Below, piece by piece: positions 18,324 to 26,961 of a stretch of DNA of 64,000 bases; within the stretch, counting starts at the first letter, position 1; the number at the start of each line of letters is the position of its first letter. Origin of the DNA: Chloroherpetonaceae bacterium (GTDB lineage Bacteria; Bacteroidota; Chlorobiia; Chlorobiales; Thermochlorobacteraceae); NCBI GenBank assembly GCA_025056565.1, contig JANWWA010000009.1, positions 1 to 64,000 on the forward strand, in the 5' to 3' direction. Made by a program: the position numbers and the translations under genes. Under the pieces are notes generated by a model, which worked only from the letters and a program-made list of their open reading frames with translations, was not told the origin of the DNA and did no database searches.

Positions 18324-20024
18324 ATGCAAAAGTTTTTGGACATAGAAGAGCGGCTGAGTGTCGTGCCAGAAAGTGCAGAAAAAGCAGACTTGCTCAATGA
18401 ATACGCTTGGGAAATCAAGGATATTAATCCGCAGCGTGGCATTGAGCTGAGCAATGCTGCGCATGCGCTGGCAAAGAAATTTGGCTATGAGCGCGGTGCT
18501 GTAGATAGCCTCTATCATCGAGCCGTTTGCAAGTATTTGCTCTCCGACTATGAAGAAGCGCTGACCGAACTGTTTTATGTGCTCTCTGCGTACCAGAATT
18601 TAGGCGATAAGCTGAAACAAGGGCGAGTGCTAAACTGGATTGGCAACATCTACTATCGGCTTGGCGACTACCCCGCAGCGATCAACTACTACCTCAAAAG
18701 CCTCAAACTCAAGGAAGAAACAGGCGACCGATTAGGTGAGGCGTATTCGCTAAACGACTTGGGCTGCGTCTATGAACGGCTTAATGATACTCCCAAAGCA
18801 TTCGCTTACTTCTCCAAAAGCCTTGCGCTCAAAGAAGAATTAGGAAATTTGCAAGGTCAAGCCTATACGCTCAATGAGCTAGGTGATGCATATCAACGCA
18901 TTGGCGACTATCGGCGAGCACTCTACTACTACCATAGGTCGTTAGAGATTCGCCAACAAATCGGTGACAAACGCGGGCAAGGCGTAACGCTAGCTAACAT
19001 TGGCTCACTGTATCAACACCAGAACGATTTTTCGCAAGCAGAACGCTATTACCTGCAGAGCCTCGAGATTTCAAGGCAAGTGGGGCATAAATACGGAGAG
19101 ACTTCCACACTGGTCAGATTGGGGTCGCTGTTTTGTGCAGAGCAAAAGCCTGAGCGCGCCTTGCTGTATCTATTACCAGCCTTGTCACTGGCTGAGGACA
19201 TCAAGTCCAAAGAGTGGATTTACAAAGCACATGAAGCTCTTGCTACTGCATATGAGCAAGCGGGTAACCTTGAAAAGGCACTGATGCACTTCAAGAAATT
19301 TCATTACTTGAAAGAAGAAGTCTTCAGCCGAGAGGCAGCTCAAAAGCTGCGTGGACTGTCGATTCAATACGACGCAGAAAAATCACAGCGGGAAGCAGAA
19401 ATTTATCGCTTGAAAAATGTCGAGCTAGCCAAAGTCAATGAAGAACTGCAAAAACTAACCGAATCACTAAGAGAAGCAAATGCGCAAAAGACACTGCTGC
19501 TTTTGCAAGTGCAAGAGCAAGCCAAAGCCTTGGAGCGACAAGCCCGTGAAGATGGGCTAACGAAGTTGCTCAACCGTCGTTACTTAGATATTGAGCTAGC
19601 GCAGGAATTTGACCGTGCACGTCGCTACGGTCGCCCACTGAGCGTAGCAATGGCGGATATTGATTTTTTCAAGCAAGTCAATGACCGCTTCTCGCATCAA
19701 ATTGGTGATGAGGTGCTAAGGGAACTGGCACAACTGCTACGCCGTGAGTCGCGTAGCAACGACCTAATCGGACGATACGGCGGAGAAGAATTCATTATCG
19801 TAATGCCTGAGACGCCGCTCCTGAAAGCAGTGGCAGCCTGCGAGAAGTTACGCTTGCTGGTGCAGAATCACAATTGGGCCCAAATTCACCCCGACCTATC
19901 CATCACCGTGAGCATTGGTGTCGTAGAAGCAAAAGACTACCCAAACGTCGACAAGCTGCTGAGCGCCGTAGATGCAAAACTCTACGAGGCCAAACGAACT
20001 GGACGCAATAAAGTCTGCTCATAG
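18324..20024 (+). CDS. TPR-repeat diguanylate cyclase (GGDEF)
   Basis: A 566-residue soluble protein that makes cyclic di-GMP. About seven tetratricopeptide repeats (residues about 40-330, with repeated patterns such as GEAYSLNDLGCVYERLND and LEIRQQIGDKRGQGVTLANI) are followed by a coiled coil (about 340-405) and a GGDEF domain (about 408-565). The active site reads GGEEF. The metal-binding D-x-D-x-F-K motif is ADIDFFKQVNDRF. The inhibitory I-site R-x-x-D (RSND) lies exactly five residues before GGEEF, so product inhibition is likely. No membrane helix or signal peptide is seen. TPR-GGDEF proteins are thought to be regulated by partner proteins binding the repeats. Confidence 0.93.
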   Translation: MQKFLDIEERLSVVPESAEKADLLNEYAWEIKDINPQRGIELSNAAHALAKKFGYERGAVDSLYHRAVCKYLLSDYEEALTELFYVLSAYQNLGDKLKQGRVLNWIGNIYYRLGDYPAAINYYLKSLKLKEETGDRLGEAYSLNDLGCVYERLNDTPKAFAYFSKSLALKEELGNLQGQAYTLNELGDAYQRIGDYRRALYYYHRSLEIRQQIGDKRGQGVTLANIGSLYQHQNDFSQAERYYLQSLEISRQVGHKYGETSTLVRLGSLFCAEQKPERALLYLLPALSLAEDIKSKEWIYKAHEALATAYEQAGNLEKALMHFKKFHYLKEEVFSREAAQKLRGLSIQYDAEKSQREAEIYRLKNVELAKVNEELQKLTESLREANAQKTLLLLQVQEQAKALERQAREDGLTKLLNRRYLDIELAQEFDRARRYGRPLSVAMADIDFFKQVNDRFSHQIGDEVLRELAQLLRRESRSNDLIGRYGGEEFIIVMPETPLLKAVAACEKLRLLVQNHNWAQIHPDLSITVSIGVVEAKDYPNVDKLLSAVDAKLYEAKRTGRNKVCS

Positions 20025-20094
20025 CACTAAAAAAATTCTTTGAGCGCACTGCATTCAGCCGACTTGGGCAAACTAACAGGTTCGGTTTGGAGCG

Positions 20095-21192
20095 CTACAG
20101 CTCAATAAGATGTTTCGGAGCACGAGGCAGCGGCAATGCACCTTCATCGGTCAAATAGACCATATCTTCAATGCGCACACCAAATTGATGCGGCACATAG
20201 ACGCCGGGTTCAATCGTAAAAACTGCCCCTTTAGGCAAGCGCATCTCTGACTTGCGACCAATCGTGGGCACTTCGTGCACCTGCATGCCAATGCTATGAC
20301 CAAGCGAGTGTGAAAATGCTTCTCCGTAGCCGCGCTCGGAAAGAAACTGGCGAACAATTGCGTCTAACTCTTTTGCCTGCATACCAACTCTGGCAGAGTG
20401 AATGCCTAACAGGTGTGCCTCGAGCACAGTGTGATAAGCTCTGCGTGCCTCAGCAGAAATTTTGCCAACTGCTACAGTGCGAGTTTGGTCAGAGCAGTAG
20501 CCGTCCACCACACAGCCCATATCAATCACAACCAATGAATGATTTTCAATGAAGTGATGACTGGCGCGGGCATGGGGTAAAGCAGCACGAGACCCAGAGG
20601 CGACAATCGGCTCGAAGGCGTCTCGTTCTGCCCCGAATTTTTTGTTCCAGTATGAAATCTCTGCCGCAATGTCGCGCTCTGTAACCTTTGGGGAAATAAT
20701 CTCTAAGAGTTTCTCAAAAACTTTGTCCGTAATCGCAACCGCTGCTTTTATCTTTTCCAGCTCATCACTGCTTTTGACAGCAAGCAGCTCATCGAACACG
20801 CCAGAATGCGGCACAAACGTCAGATGGGGTAGTTCCGTGCACAACTTTTCTACGGTTGCAAATGGGAGTTTATCAGCCTGAAATCCAACGCGGCCACTGA
20901 CAGGATACTTCCCTGACTTCAATTCTTCCAGCACGCCATCTGGCGTAATGACTGGCTCCGCATTTTTGACTTCAATTTTCACTTGCTCGGCATATCGTCC
21001 ATCAGTAAAAAGCCACGCTGATTCGTCTGTGAGCAGAACCGTTGCATTCGAGCCACGAAATCCAGTGAGCCAAGCAATGTTAGAGAGGTCAGTGAGTAGC
21101 CACGCATCTAAGTCAAATTGCCGAAGTTTTTGACGCAAGGCATCAAGCTTAGCAGTATAAGTCTGAACAGCCGTATCAAGAGTCTCAATCAT
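20095..21192 (-). CDS. pepP: Xaa-Pro aminopeptidase (M24B family)
   Basis: A 365-residue metallopeptidase that removes an N-terminal residue preceding proline. It has an N-terminal creatinase-like domain (LDAWLLTDLSNIAWLTGFRG) and a C-terminal pita-bread domain with all five dinuclear metal ligands: Asp in VIDMGCVVDG, Asp in YCSDQTRTV, His in SHSLGHSIGM, Glu in FTIEPGVY and Glu in RIEDMVYL. The ATG at 21192 fits family alignments; the frame is open to 21255. Its start overlaps the end of the upstream coiled-coil gene by eight bases, so the two are probably coupled. Confidence 0.93.
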   Translation of the reverse strand: MIETLDTAVQTYTAKLDALRQKLRQFDLDAWLLTDLSNIAWLTGFRGSNATVLLTDESAWLFTDGRYAEQVKIEVKNAEPVITPDGVLEELKSGKYPVSGRVGFQADKLPFATVEKLCTELPHLTFVPHSGVFDELLAVKSSDELEKIKAAVAITDKVFEKLLEIISPKVTERDIAAEISYWNKKFGAERDAFEPIVASGSRAALPHARASHHFIENHSLVVIDMGCVVDGYCSDQTRTVAVGKISAEARRAYHTVLEAHLLGIHSARVGMQAKELDAIVRQFLSERGYGEAFSHSLGHSIGMQVHEVPTIGRKSEMRLPKGAVFTIEPGVYVPHQFGVRIEDMVYLTDEGALPLPRAPKHLIEL

Positions 21193-21544
21193 TGTGGATA
21201 GGTTCAGTTGGTTCAGTTGGCGAAGATGTGGCAACAATAGGCACCACGCGCACAAACCCAGTCTGCGATTTTAAGGTTGCAATGCCAGATTGCTCTTCTT
21301 GCTTCTTTAGTGCTGAAAGCTGTTCCTTTAGCGCTTCCACAGCAGCCGAGTGAGTGTAAGTGCGTCGGTAGTGCAGCTCGAACTTGAAGCCATCGAGCAC
21401 AACTGGCTCACCATTTGTCCGTTTCTCCTCATCAACAATATCGAACACAGCAGGCTTCAGCTTCTCAAGCTCCTCCTCTAATTCTGAAAGCTGAGCACGG
21501 AGCGAAAGGTATCGTCGCAAAAGTACTTCGTCGTCTTTGGTCAT
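21185..21544 (-). CDS. Small coiled-coil protein of unknown function
   Basis: A 119-residue, acidic and Lys-rich protein. Residues about 5-33 and 65-85 are predicted coiled-coil helices joined by a short beta-rich middle (GEPVVLDGFKFELHYRRTYT). The shape resembles small prefoldin- or Gam-like coiled-coil proteins, but no family is certain. It is the first gene of a pair with pepP, with an eight-base overlap. An ATG at 21544 opens the frame, with no strong Shine-Dalgarno. Confidence 0.7.
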   Translation of the reverse strand: MTKDDEVLLRRYLSLRAQLSELEEELEKLKPAVFDIVDEEKRTNGEPVVLDGFKFELHYRRTYTHSAAVEALKEQLSALKKQEEQSGIATLKSQTGFVRVVPIVATSSPTEPTEPIHND

Positions 21545-21715
21545 TTGAAATGCTCTAAAAATCTGTCAAAAGCACTAACTTTCAAAGCGGCGTGATGCTC
21601 CTTGTAAACCGTCTGCTCTTTGGAGCAAAGATAGGATAAGGCAAATTTGCACTGCATAGCTTGTCCGAACAAGGAGCGCACAAGAGAAAACATTTCCTTA
21701 GAAAAAGGAGTAACG

Positions 21716-22471
21716 ATGTCAAGTACTTCCCAAGTTTCCCTAAGTGAGGCGCTTTTGCGACAGCGAGAGCTGGCTCAAAAAATCCGAGACTTTACGGGCA
21801 TTATGCGCGATTTTGTGGCGCTCAAATTCTGCCCAACCCTTGCCGATGTTCCCGAAGGCATTCAGCCTTACAGAGGCAAGGGTATCTACTGCGGAATGTG
21901 GAAAGAGGTCTCAAACTACGATGCACCCTTCTACACAGTGCCCAGCGACCACATCTGTGCAGGAGGCGTCAGTTACACAGGGATGGGGCAACAAGCCCTT
22001 TCGCCGAAGATGGAAGAGATTGGCTGGGCAATGCTGGTCGGTGAAGGCAAAATTTACTACTCACGTGAATCTGCCATAAAGTGCCAAGAAAGTGTGCCTC
22101 ATAGCTTCAAGAAAGCCAAATACTTTGAAGCCACTGTAATGGGACGCTTAGAGCAAGTGCCTGAACCAGATGTCGTGCTCTTTTTCTGCAATGCACGCCA
22201 GCTGGAGTGGCTCTGCCATGCCTACAGCTTCGAGTCGGGGGAATTGGTGCAAGGATTAGCGGGGCTGTCGCTGTGCGCATTAGTTGTGCCACACCCTTAT
22301 CTGGCAAAAAAGCCAATCTTTTCGCCCGGCGACCTCTCAGGACGAGAGCTGGCAAGAATGAGCGAGGGCGAAATGTGCATTGCGTTTCCCTTCGCAGATC
22401 TGCCAATGGTAGCAAATAACTTATACCGCATCAAGAAGTATGAAGATTTGCCGAAATCGCTTTTGCGATGA
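21716..22471 (+). CDS. DUF169 family protein
   Basis: A 251-residue protein of the DUF169 family, whose function is unknown. It matches the typical layout: FVALKFCPTLADVPEG, then YRGKGIYCGMWKEV, DHICAGGVSYTGMG, and a C-terminal half with VVLFFCNARQLEWLCHAY and MCIAFPFADLPMVANNLYR. Several conserved cysteines in the first third (LKFC, IYCG, HICAGG) suggest metal or cofactor binding; this is inference. The open frame begins at 21647, but the ATG at 21716 has AAAAGGAG six bases before it and fits the family start. It is a single-gene unit between oppositely oriented genes. Confidence 0.85.
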   Translation: MSSTSQVSLSEALLRQRELAQKIRDFTGIMRDFVALKFCPTLADVPEGIQPYRGKGIYCGMWKEVSNYDAPFYTVPSDHICAGGVSYTGMGQQALSPKMEEIGWAMLVGEGKIYYSRESAIKCQESVPHSFKKAKYFEATVMGRLEQVPEPDVVLFFCNARQLEWLCHAYSFESGELVQGLAGLSLCALVVPHPYLAKKPIFSPGDLSGRELARMSEGEMCIAFPFADLPMVANNLYRIKKYEDLPKSLLR

Positions 22472-22577
22472 AATAGACGTTACTCGTTCTGCTGAGGCTC
22501 AATCTCCATGAGGTGACTTGATAGATTCTCTAACAAGAGGGGCATGTCGGCAAGGCAAAGCTTTACCCTACAGCAAG

Positions 22578-23417
22578 CTAAAAGTTGGGGGCAAAGTCAT
22601 ATTCTTTGTAGAAGTCCAGAATAATCTGCAAGGCTTCTTCGGGCGTGTCAACCAGTTGCATAAACTTCAGGTCTTCAGCCGTGATGTAGTGATATTTTTT
22701 CAGCATCACGTTTTTTATCCAGTCTAAAAGTCCGCTCCAAAACTCTGAGCCAATTAGCACAACAGGGAAAGCTGCCGTTTTCTTGGTTTGCATGAGAGTA
22801 ATCGCTTCGGAGAGTTCGTCAAGCGTGCCATATCCACCAGGCATTACAATGAAAGCTTGCGAATACTTGACGAACATCATTTTGCGCACGAAGAAGTAGT
22901 TGAAGGTTAAGAGCTTATCTGGGTCAATGTAGTCGTTTGGCTTTTGTTCATGAGGCAGCTCAATGTTAAAGCCGATTGAGGCGCCGCCGGCTTTTTTAGC
23001 CCCTTTGTTGGCCGCTTCCATGATGCCAGGTCCGCCGCCTGAGATAACGCCTAAGCCATTTTGCGCTAAAAGCTCTGCCATTCGCTCTGCCATTTTGTAA
23101 TACTTATCGTTGGGCTTAACACGTGCAGAACCAAAAATGGTAACGGCAGGACCTAGTTCAGACATTTTCTCAAAACCTGCTACAAACTCCGACATAATGC
23201 GAAACACACGCCAGCCTTCATGGCTCAAAGCAATCCATGCACGGAGTTTTTCATCGCTAAGTGCTTGTGTGGCGCTCCATGTTACTTTACCAGCATGTTT
23301 CTCTAAACCGTTACGCGGCTTACCGTCTATGTTCAGGGTGAAGGAGGGTGTGTTTTGCTTGGTGCTTGTAGATTTTGAGGGCTTCTTTGCGGGCTTTTTC
23401 AGTGATTGCTTAGCCAT
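22578..23417 (-). CDS. LOG family (TIGR00730) Rossmann-fold nucleotide phosphoribohydrolase-like protein
   Basis: A 279-residue protein related to cytokinin-activating LOG enzymes and bacterial nucleosidases that release ribose 5-phosphate from nucleotides. The first 45 residues are Lys/Ser-rich and probably disordered. The core has VTIFGSARV, VISGGGPGIMEAANKGA and the signature PGGYGTLDELSEAIT, with the paired Arg in FVRKMMF. The ATG at 23417 is one base beyond the stop of the upstream ATPase gene, giving a tight two-gene operon. The frame continues upstream to 23474, but that part overlaps the ATPase gene. The natural substrate is unknown. Confidence 0.88.
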   Translation of the reverse strand: MAKQSLKKPAKKPSKSTSTKQNTPSFTLNIDGKPRNGLEKHAGKVTWSATQALSDEKLRAWIALSHEGWRVFRIMSEFVAGFEKMSELGPAVTIFGSARVKPNDKYYKMAERMAELLAQNGLGVISGGGPGIMEAANKGAKKAGGASIGFNIELPHEQKPNDYIDPDKLLTFNYFFVRKMMFVKYSQAFIVMPGGYGTLDELSEAITLMQTKKTAAFPVVLIGSEFWSGLLDWIKNVMLKKYHYITAEDLKFMQLVDTPEEALQIILDFYKEYDFAPNF

Positions 23418-23418
23418 T

Positions 23419-24075
23419 TTATATGCGATTAATGGTTTTAAGTTCAAGGGCACGAGGCAGGCGCGCAGCCACATCGCGCTCGTGGGTAACCAGTATCAAA
23501 ATGCGGTTTTCGCGGGACGAGAGGTCTAAAAGCAGGTTTAGCACCGCATTTGCATTTTGTTCGTCAAGGTTAGCAGTGGGTTCGTCGGCTAAAATGATGC
23601 GAGGTTCATTGGCAATTGCCCGTGCAATCGCCACACGCTGCTGCTCACCAACGGATAGCTCACGTGGCTTCTTATGATACTTGCCATCTAACCCAACCTG
23701 CTGCAGCAGCTCCTCTGCGCGCGCTTTGGGCTTTTCTACTTTGCTGGCAAAGCTCATCGCTAAAAGCACATTTTCCAGCGCTGAAAGGCTCTGAATCAAG
23801 TTGAAAGTCTGGAACACATAGCCAATGTTTTCAGCCCGAAAAAGGTCACGCTTGGCTTCAGAGAGTTTCGTAATATCAGTACCATTGATGTCAATCGTAC
23901 CAGCCGTCGGCGTCAGAATTCCTGCAATCAAATTGAGCAAGGTAGATTTGCCGCTCCCAGAACGGCCGACTAACGCCAAATGCTCGCCATCATTGATGAC
24001 AAAACTTGGCACACGCAATGTAGGCAAACTGCTTGATGGATACTGATGCACAACTTCTGAAAGCGTAATTGGCAT
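23419..24075 (-). CDS. ABC transporter ATP-binding protein, LolD/MacB type
   Basis: A 218-residue ATPase of the group that drives lipoprotein release (LolD) or MacB-type export. Walker A is GRSGSGKST, the Q-loop region FQTFNLIQSLSALENV is typical of the group, the signature is LSVGEQQRVAIARA (with Val in place of the usual Gly), Walker B is IILADEPTANLD, and the H-loop is ILVTHERD. The ATG at 24075 matches the family start MPITLSEVV; the frame runs upstream to a TTG at 24219 without similarity. No FtsX-type permease is adjacent; instead the LOG gene follows after one base. Confidence 0.88.
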   Translation of the reverse strand: MPITLSEVVHQYPSSSLPTLRVPSFVINDGEHLALVGRSGSGKSTLLNLIAGILTPTAGTIDINGTDITKLSEAKRDLFRAENIGYVFQTFNLIQSLSALENVLLAMSFASKVEKPKARAEELLQQVGLDGKYHKKPRELSVGEQQRVAIARAIANEPRIILADEPTANLDEQNANAVLNLLLDLSSRENRILILVTHERDVAARLPRALELKTINRI

Positions 24076-24265
24076 AGTTGAAGCTTTGTAACTATGGCAT
24101 TCTGACCTGTATTGCGATGAAGTCGTAGCCGCATTGAAGCCAGCTTTCACTGGCTCTCTTCCCAAAAGAAGCACAAAATTACGGTGTTGCCAAAAATCAG
24201 GGTTAAGGAAACTGTGCAATCAGCAAAGCGTCTAACGATGTGCGACGGGCGCAAAGCTGAGTGGC

Positions 24266-25294
24266 TCATTCAAAGTCGTGTTCAAAATACTCAACGGAGC
24301 GCTCTGCGCCATTCCGACGGGACCTGCTGCTTTGTGCAGCAATTTTTTCCGTGAGTCGCTGCTCGAACGCCTTTGCTGCGTCGTAGCCATAGTGCTTGAG
24401 TAGGTAGTTTAAAGCAATAACTTCAGCGATGACCGTGATGTTTTTACCCGGATAAATTGGCAATTGAACATGCTGCACATTGACGCCCAAGATGTTAACA
24501 TATTTTGGCTCTAAGCCTGTGCGGTCATATTCACGGTCGGCAGCCCACTCGAAGAGCTCGACAACCACCTCGAGCCGTTTCTGATAGCGAATAGCGCGCA
24601 CGCCAAACATAGCCTGCACATCAATAATGCCAAGCCCGCGAATTTCCATAAAATGACCGACCAGATTGGTGCTCGAGCCAATCAAAACCGATTCGCCTTT
24701 GCGAGTCAGCACGACGGCATCATCGGCCACAAGACGATGACCACGCTCTACCAAATCCAGCGCCACTTCTGATTTACCAATACCGCTGCGCCCGACCAGA
24801 AGCATACCAATGCCATAAACATCTACCATCGAACCGTGATAGGTCTGATGCGGGGCAAACTGGTCATCCAGAAAGTCCGTGACGAGGTAGATAAATTTCG
24901 TAGTTGGAATAGATGTCCGAAAAACAGGGATGCCAGCTTGTGTGGCAATGTCAAGCAAGGTTTTGTCTAGTTTATTGTTGTCGGTCAGGCAAATGCAAGG
25001 CATTTTGAACTTGGTGATGTTCTCAAATGCCTCACGGCGCTTTTCAGGTGAAAGATGATTGAGAAAGCGGGTTTCAGTATTGCCAAAAATCTGCACGCGC
25101 TTGTAGGTAAAGAGGTTGGTAAAGCCTGCCAAAGCCAACCCAGGACGATGAATGTCGCGCTCGACCACTTTACGCTTTGACATATCTACATCGTTCAAGC
25201 GCTCGAGCGCCACACCCATTTTCAAACTAATCTGCGTGTAAAACTCGGCGACCGTGATTGAGTTTTTCTTCAAAGGCTTCTTGTTGAACTCCAT
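24266..25294 (-). CDS. hprK: HPr kinase/phosphorylase
   Basis: A 342-residue HprK family protein, which in other bacteria phosphorylates and dephosphorylates HPr on Ser46. The N-terminal domain (1-135) is followed by the kinase domain: YHGSMVDVYGIGMLLVGRSG places the conserved His and the Walker A GRSGIGKS; then HRLVADDAVVL and the family signature MEIRGLGIIDVQAMFG. The ATG at 25294 gives the usual start MEFNKK. hpf lies just upstream, the usual neighbour order. No PTS genes are in the window. In phyla that lack sugar PTS permeases, HprK is thought to have other regulatory tasks. Confidence 0.94.
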   Translation of the reverse strand: MEFNKKPLKKNSITVAEFYTQISLKMGVALERLNDVDMSKRKVVERDIHRPGLALAGFTNLFTYKRVQIFGNTETRFLNHLSPEKRREAFENITKFKMPCICLTDNNKLDKTLLDIATQAGIPVFRTSIPTTKFIYLVTDFLDDQFAPHQTYHGSMVDVYGIGMLLVGRSGIGKSEVALDLVERGHRLVADDAVVLTRKGESVLIGSSTNLVGHFMEIRGLGIIDVQAMFGVRAIRYQKRLEVVVELFEWAADREYDRTGLEPKYVNILGVNVQHVQLPIYPGKNITVIAEVIALNYLLKHYGYDAAKAFEQRLTEKIAAQSSRSRRNGAERSVEYFEHDFE

Positions 25295-25319
25295 TGCCAA
25301 CAAACACACTTAAAAGGTT

Positions 25320-25344
25320 AAGGCGGGCAAAAATCGCCCGCCTT
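25320..25344 (-). terminator. Hairpin between hpf and hprK
   Basis: AAGGCGGGC (25320-25328) pairs perfectly with GCCCGCCTT (25336-25344) around a seven-base loop. On the minus strand it is followed by AACCTTTTAA, a weak T-tract. It lies between two genes in the same direction, so it may end some hpf transcripts and let others reach hprK. Role inferred. Confidence 0.55.
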
Positions 25345-25352
25345 GATAACTT

Positions 25353-25700
25353 TTATAGATGACGAACTTTTTCCTTGTGCTTCTGAAGCTGACGGCAGAT
25401 GTGATCTACGCAACTGTCAATAGCTTTCTGATAGCTCTCAGCTGCTTCTCTGGCAACAAAGGTATGATGATGCACATGAGCGGTAATTTCGGCCACCTTA
25501 TTATGGACATAGTCATTTTTCTGGTGGTCCAGAATAATGTGGCAATCTGTAACACCATTGAAATACTTCTGAAAATCTTGCACAGCAGCACGAGCATACT
25601 GCTCAACAGCTCGATTTCTTCTTGACGAGTGACGCAGCGTAAACTGCACACGCATCTCATTGCGAGACGGCGCTTTCCCATTCAGTTGAGCGGTCCTCAT
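25353..25700 (-). CDS. hpf: Ribosome hibernation promoting factor (HPF/YfiA family)
   Basis: A 115-residue short-form ribosome-associated protein that silences ribosomes in stationary phase. After a 15-residue lead it has the family fold: VQFTLRHSSRRNRAVEQYAR, a strand with DCHIILDHQKNDY, EITAHVHHHTFVAREAAESY, then the C-terminal helix CVDHICRQLQKHKEK. It has no long C-terminal dimerisation domain. A strong AAAGGAG precedes the ATG at 25700. hprK follows after a hairpin. Confidence 0.93.
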   Translation of the reverse strand: MRTAQLNGKAPSRNEMRVQFTLRHSSRRNRAVEQYARAAVQDFQKYFNGVTDCHIILDHQKNDYVHNKVAEITAHVHHHTFVAREAAESYQKAIDSCVDHICRQLQKHKEKVRHL

Positions 25701-25795
25701 ATTTTTTCTCCTTTTATCGTTGTTTAGAGAAGACTGTGCCAGAGTGAAGACCTCTGGGCTTTCACATTTTCGGACGCTGTGCGTGCCGAAAAACT

Positions 25796-26722
25796 CTATG
25801 CTTTTGGGTGAGACTGCTGGTAGACCTCCTTCAATCGTTCAAAGGTGATGTGTGTATAAATTTCCGTTGTGGCAAGGCTGCTATGCCCTAACATTTCGCT
25901 AACGCTGCGCAGGTCAGCGCCGTTATTGAGCAGGTGAGTAGCAAAAGTATGGCGCAACACGTGTGGGCTTTTCTGCTTCATTTCTGTAACCCTCCCCAGA
26001 TGTTTTTTCACGAGTCGTTGCACCAACATCGGGTAGATACGTTCGGCCTTTGCCGTCAGAAACACGGCTGGCGTGTGCCGTGCTTCTACAAAGACGTTAA
26101 GCAAGTTCTCTCGGACTTCAAAGTATTTTTTTAGCGCTGCTTTTGCTAAATTGCCAAACGGCACAATGCGATGCTTTCTACCCTTCCCAAGCACTTTCAA
26201 GAAGCCATTCTCCATATCTATATCTTCGATATTGAGCGCAATAAGTTCCGACAGGCGAAGTCCAGAGCCATAGAGCAGTTCCAAAATTGCTCGGTCGCGC
26301 CGAGTCTCAAAACTGTCAGGGTCAAGCTGAGCAAATTCGTCGTCAAGGAGTTGGCGCATCTGCTCAGGGGTAAGAAAGGCAGGCAAACGCTTTTCCGTCT
26401 TCGGTGTTTTCACAAGCGCAGCGGGCGACGCAAGGAGGTATTTTGCATCTACACAATACTTGAAAAAACTCTTCACCGCTGCCAACTTGCGTGCGATAGT
26501 GCGGGCTTGCATCTTCTGTGCCAGAAGTTCTCCCAACCAGAGCCGAATCGTCAGCGCATCGACATTGCGGAGATTGAGGCGGTCAGTTGAGGGTTGCTCC
26601 AGATGCTTGGTAAGAAAGTCAAAAAACTGTTCAAGATCAGTTTGGTAGGCGATAACCGTGTGGCGTGAGTAGCGCCGCTCCACATCAAGGAAACGCAGGT
26701 ATTGTTCAAGCCAAGCGTGCAT
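25796..26722 (-). CDS. Tyrosine recombinase XerC/XerD
   Basis: A 308-residue recombinase that resolves chromosome dimers at dif. The N-terminal SAM-like core-binding domain runs from about 3-90. All catalytic residues are present: Arg in LYGSGLRLSEL, Lys in LGKGRKHRIVP, His-x-x-Arg in HVLRHTFATHLL, His in EMLGHSSLATTEIY and the Tyr nucleophile in IYTHI. The tail reads LKEVYQQSHPKA as in Xer proteins. The ATG at 26722 gives the normal length; the frame extends to 26755 without homology. I cannot decide XerC from XerD. No dif-like site was recognised nearby. It is on its own and not part of a mobile element. Confidence 0.92.
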   Translation of the reverse strand: MHAWLEQYLRFLDVERRYSRHTVIAYQTDLEQFFDFLTKHLEQPSTDRLNLRNVDALTIRLWLGELLAQKMQARTIARKLAAVKSFFKYCVDAKYLLASPAALVKTPKTEKRLPAFLTPEQMRQLLDDEFAQLDPDSFETRRDRAILELLYGSGLRLSELIALNIEDIDMENGFLKVLGKGRKHRIVPFGNLAKAALKKYFEVRENLLNVFVEARHTPAVFLTAKAERIYPMLVQRLVKKHLGRVTEMKQKSPHVLRHTFATHLLNNGADLRSVSEMLGHSSLATTEIYTHITFERLKEVYQQSHPKA

Positions 26723-26961
26723 ACTGAGGCAATGCTCTGGTTGCAAGAGGCACACCCAGAAGTTTAAGCCAAGTGCAGCTTTTTTTCAAGAGCACATCAG
26801 AGAAGCAGCGTGAGGCACGCTGCAGGCAATTCAGGATACAGAGCGCCTTGAACAAGCACTTCTGCAGCACGAAGGCTGCACCGTCCAGCGAAAGTTTTTT
26901 CTCAAAAGCCTGTGAAGTATTTTTGGGCGGCAAACAACTCTCAAATGCACTGGCACAAATA

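Noticed and set aside
25796-26722. Integrase of a mobile element
   Set aside because: It matches housekeeping Xer proteins in length and tail, and there is no att-like repeat, tRNA target or cargo gene nearby.
26773-26961. 63-residue N-terminal extension of hldD
   Set aside because: The SDR nucleotide-binding strand must be at the N-terminus; the extension is Lys/Ser/Cys-rich with no match.
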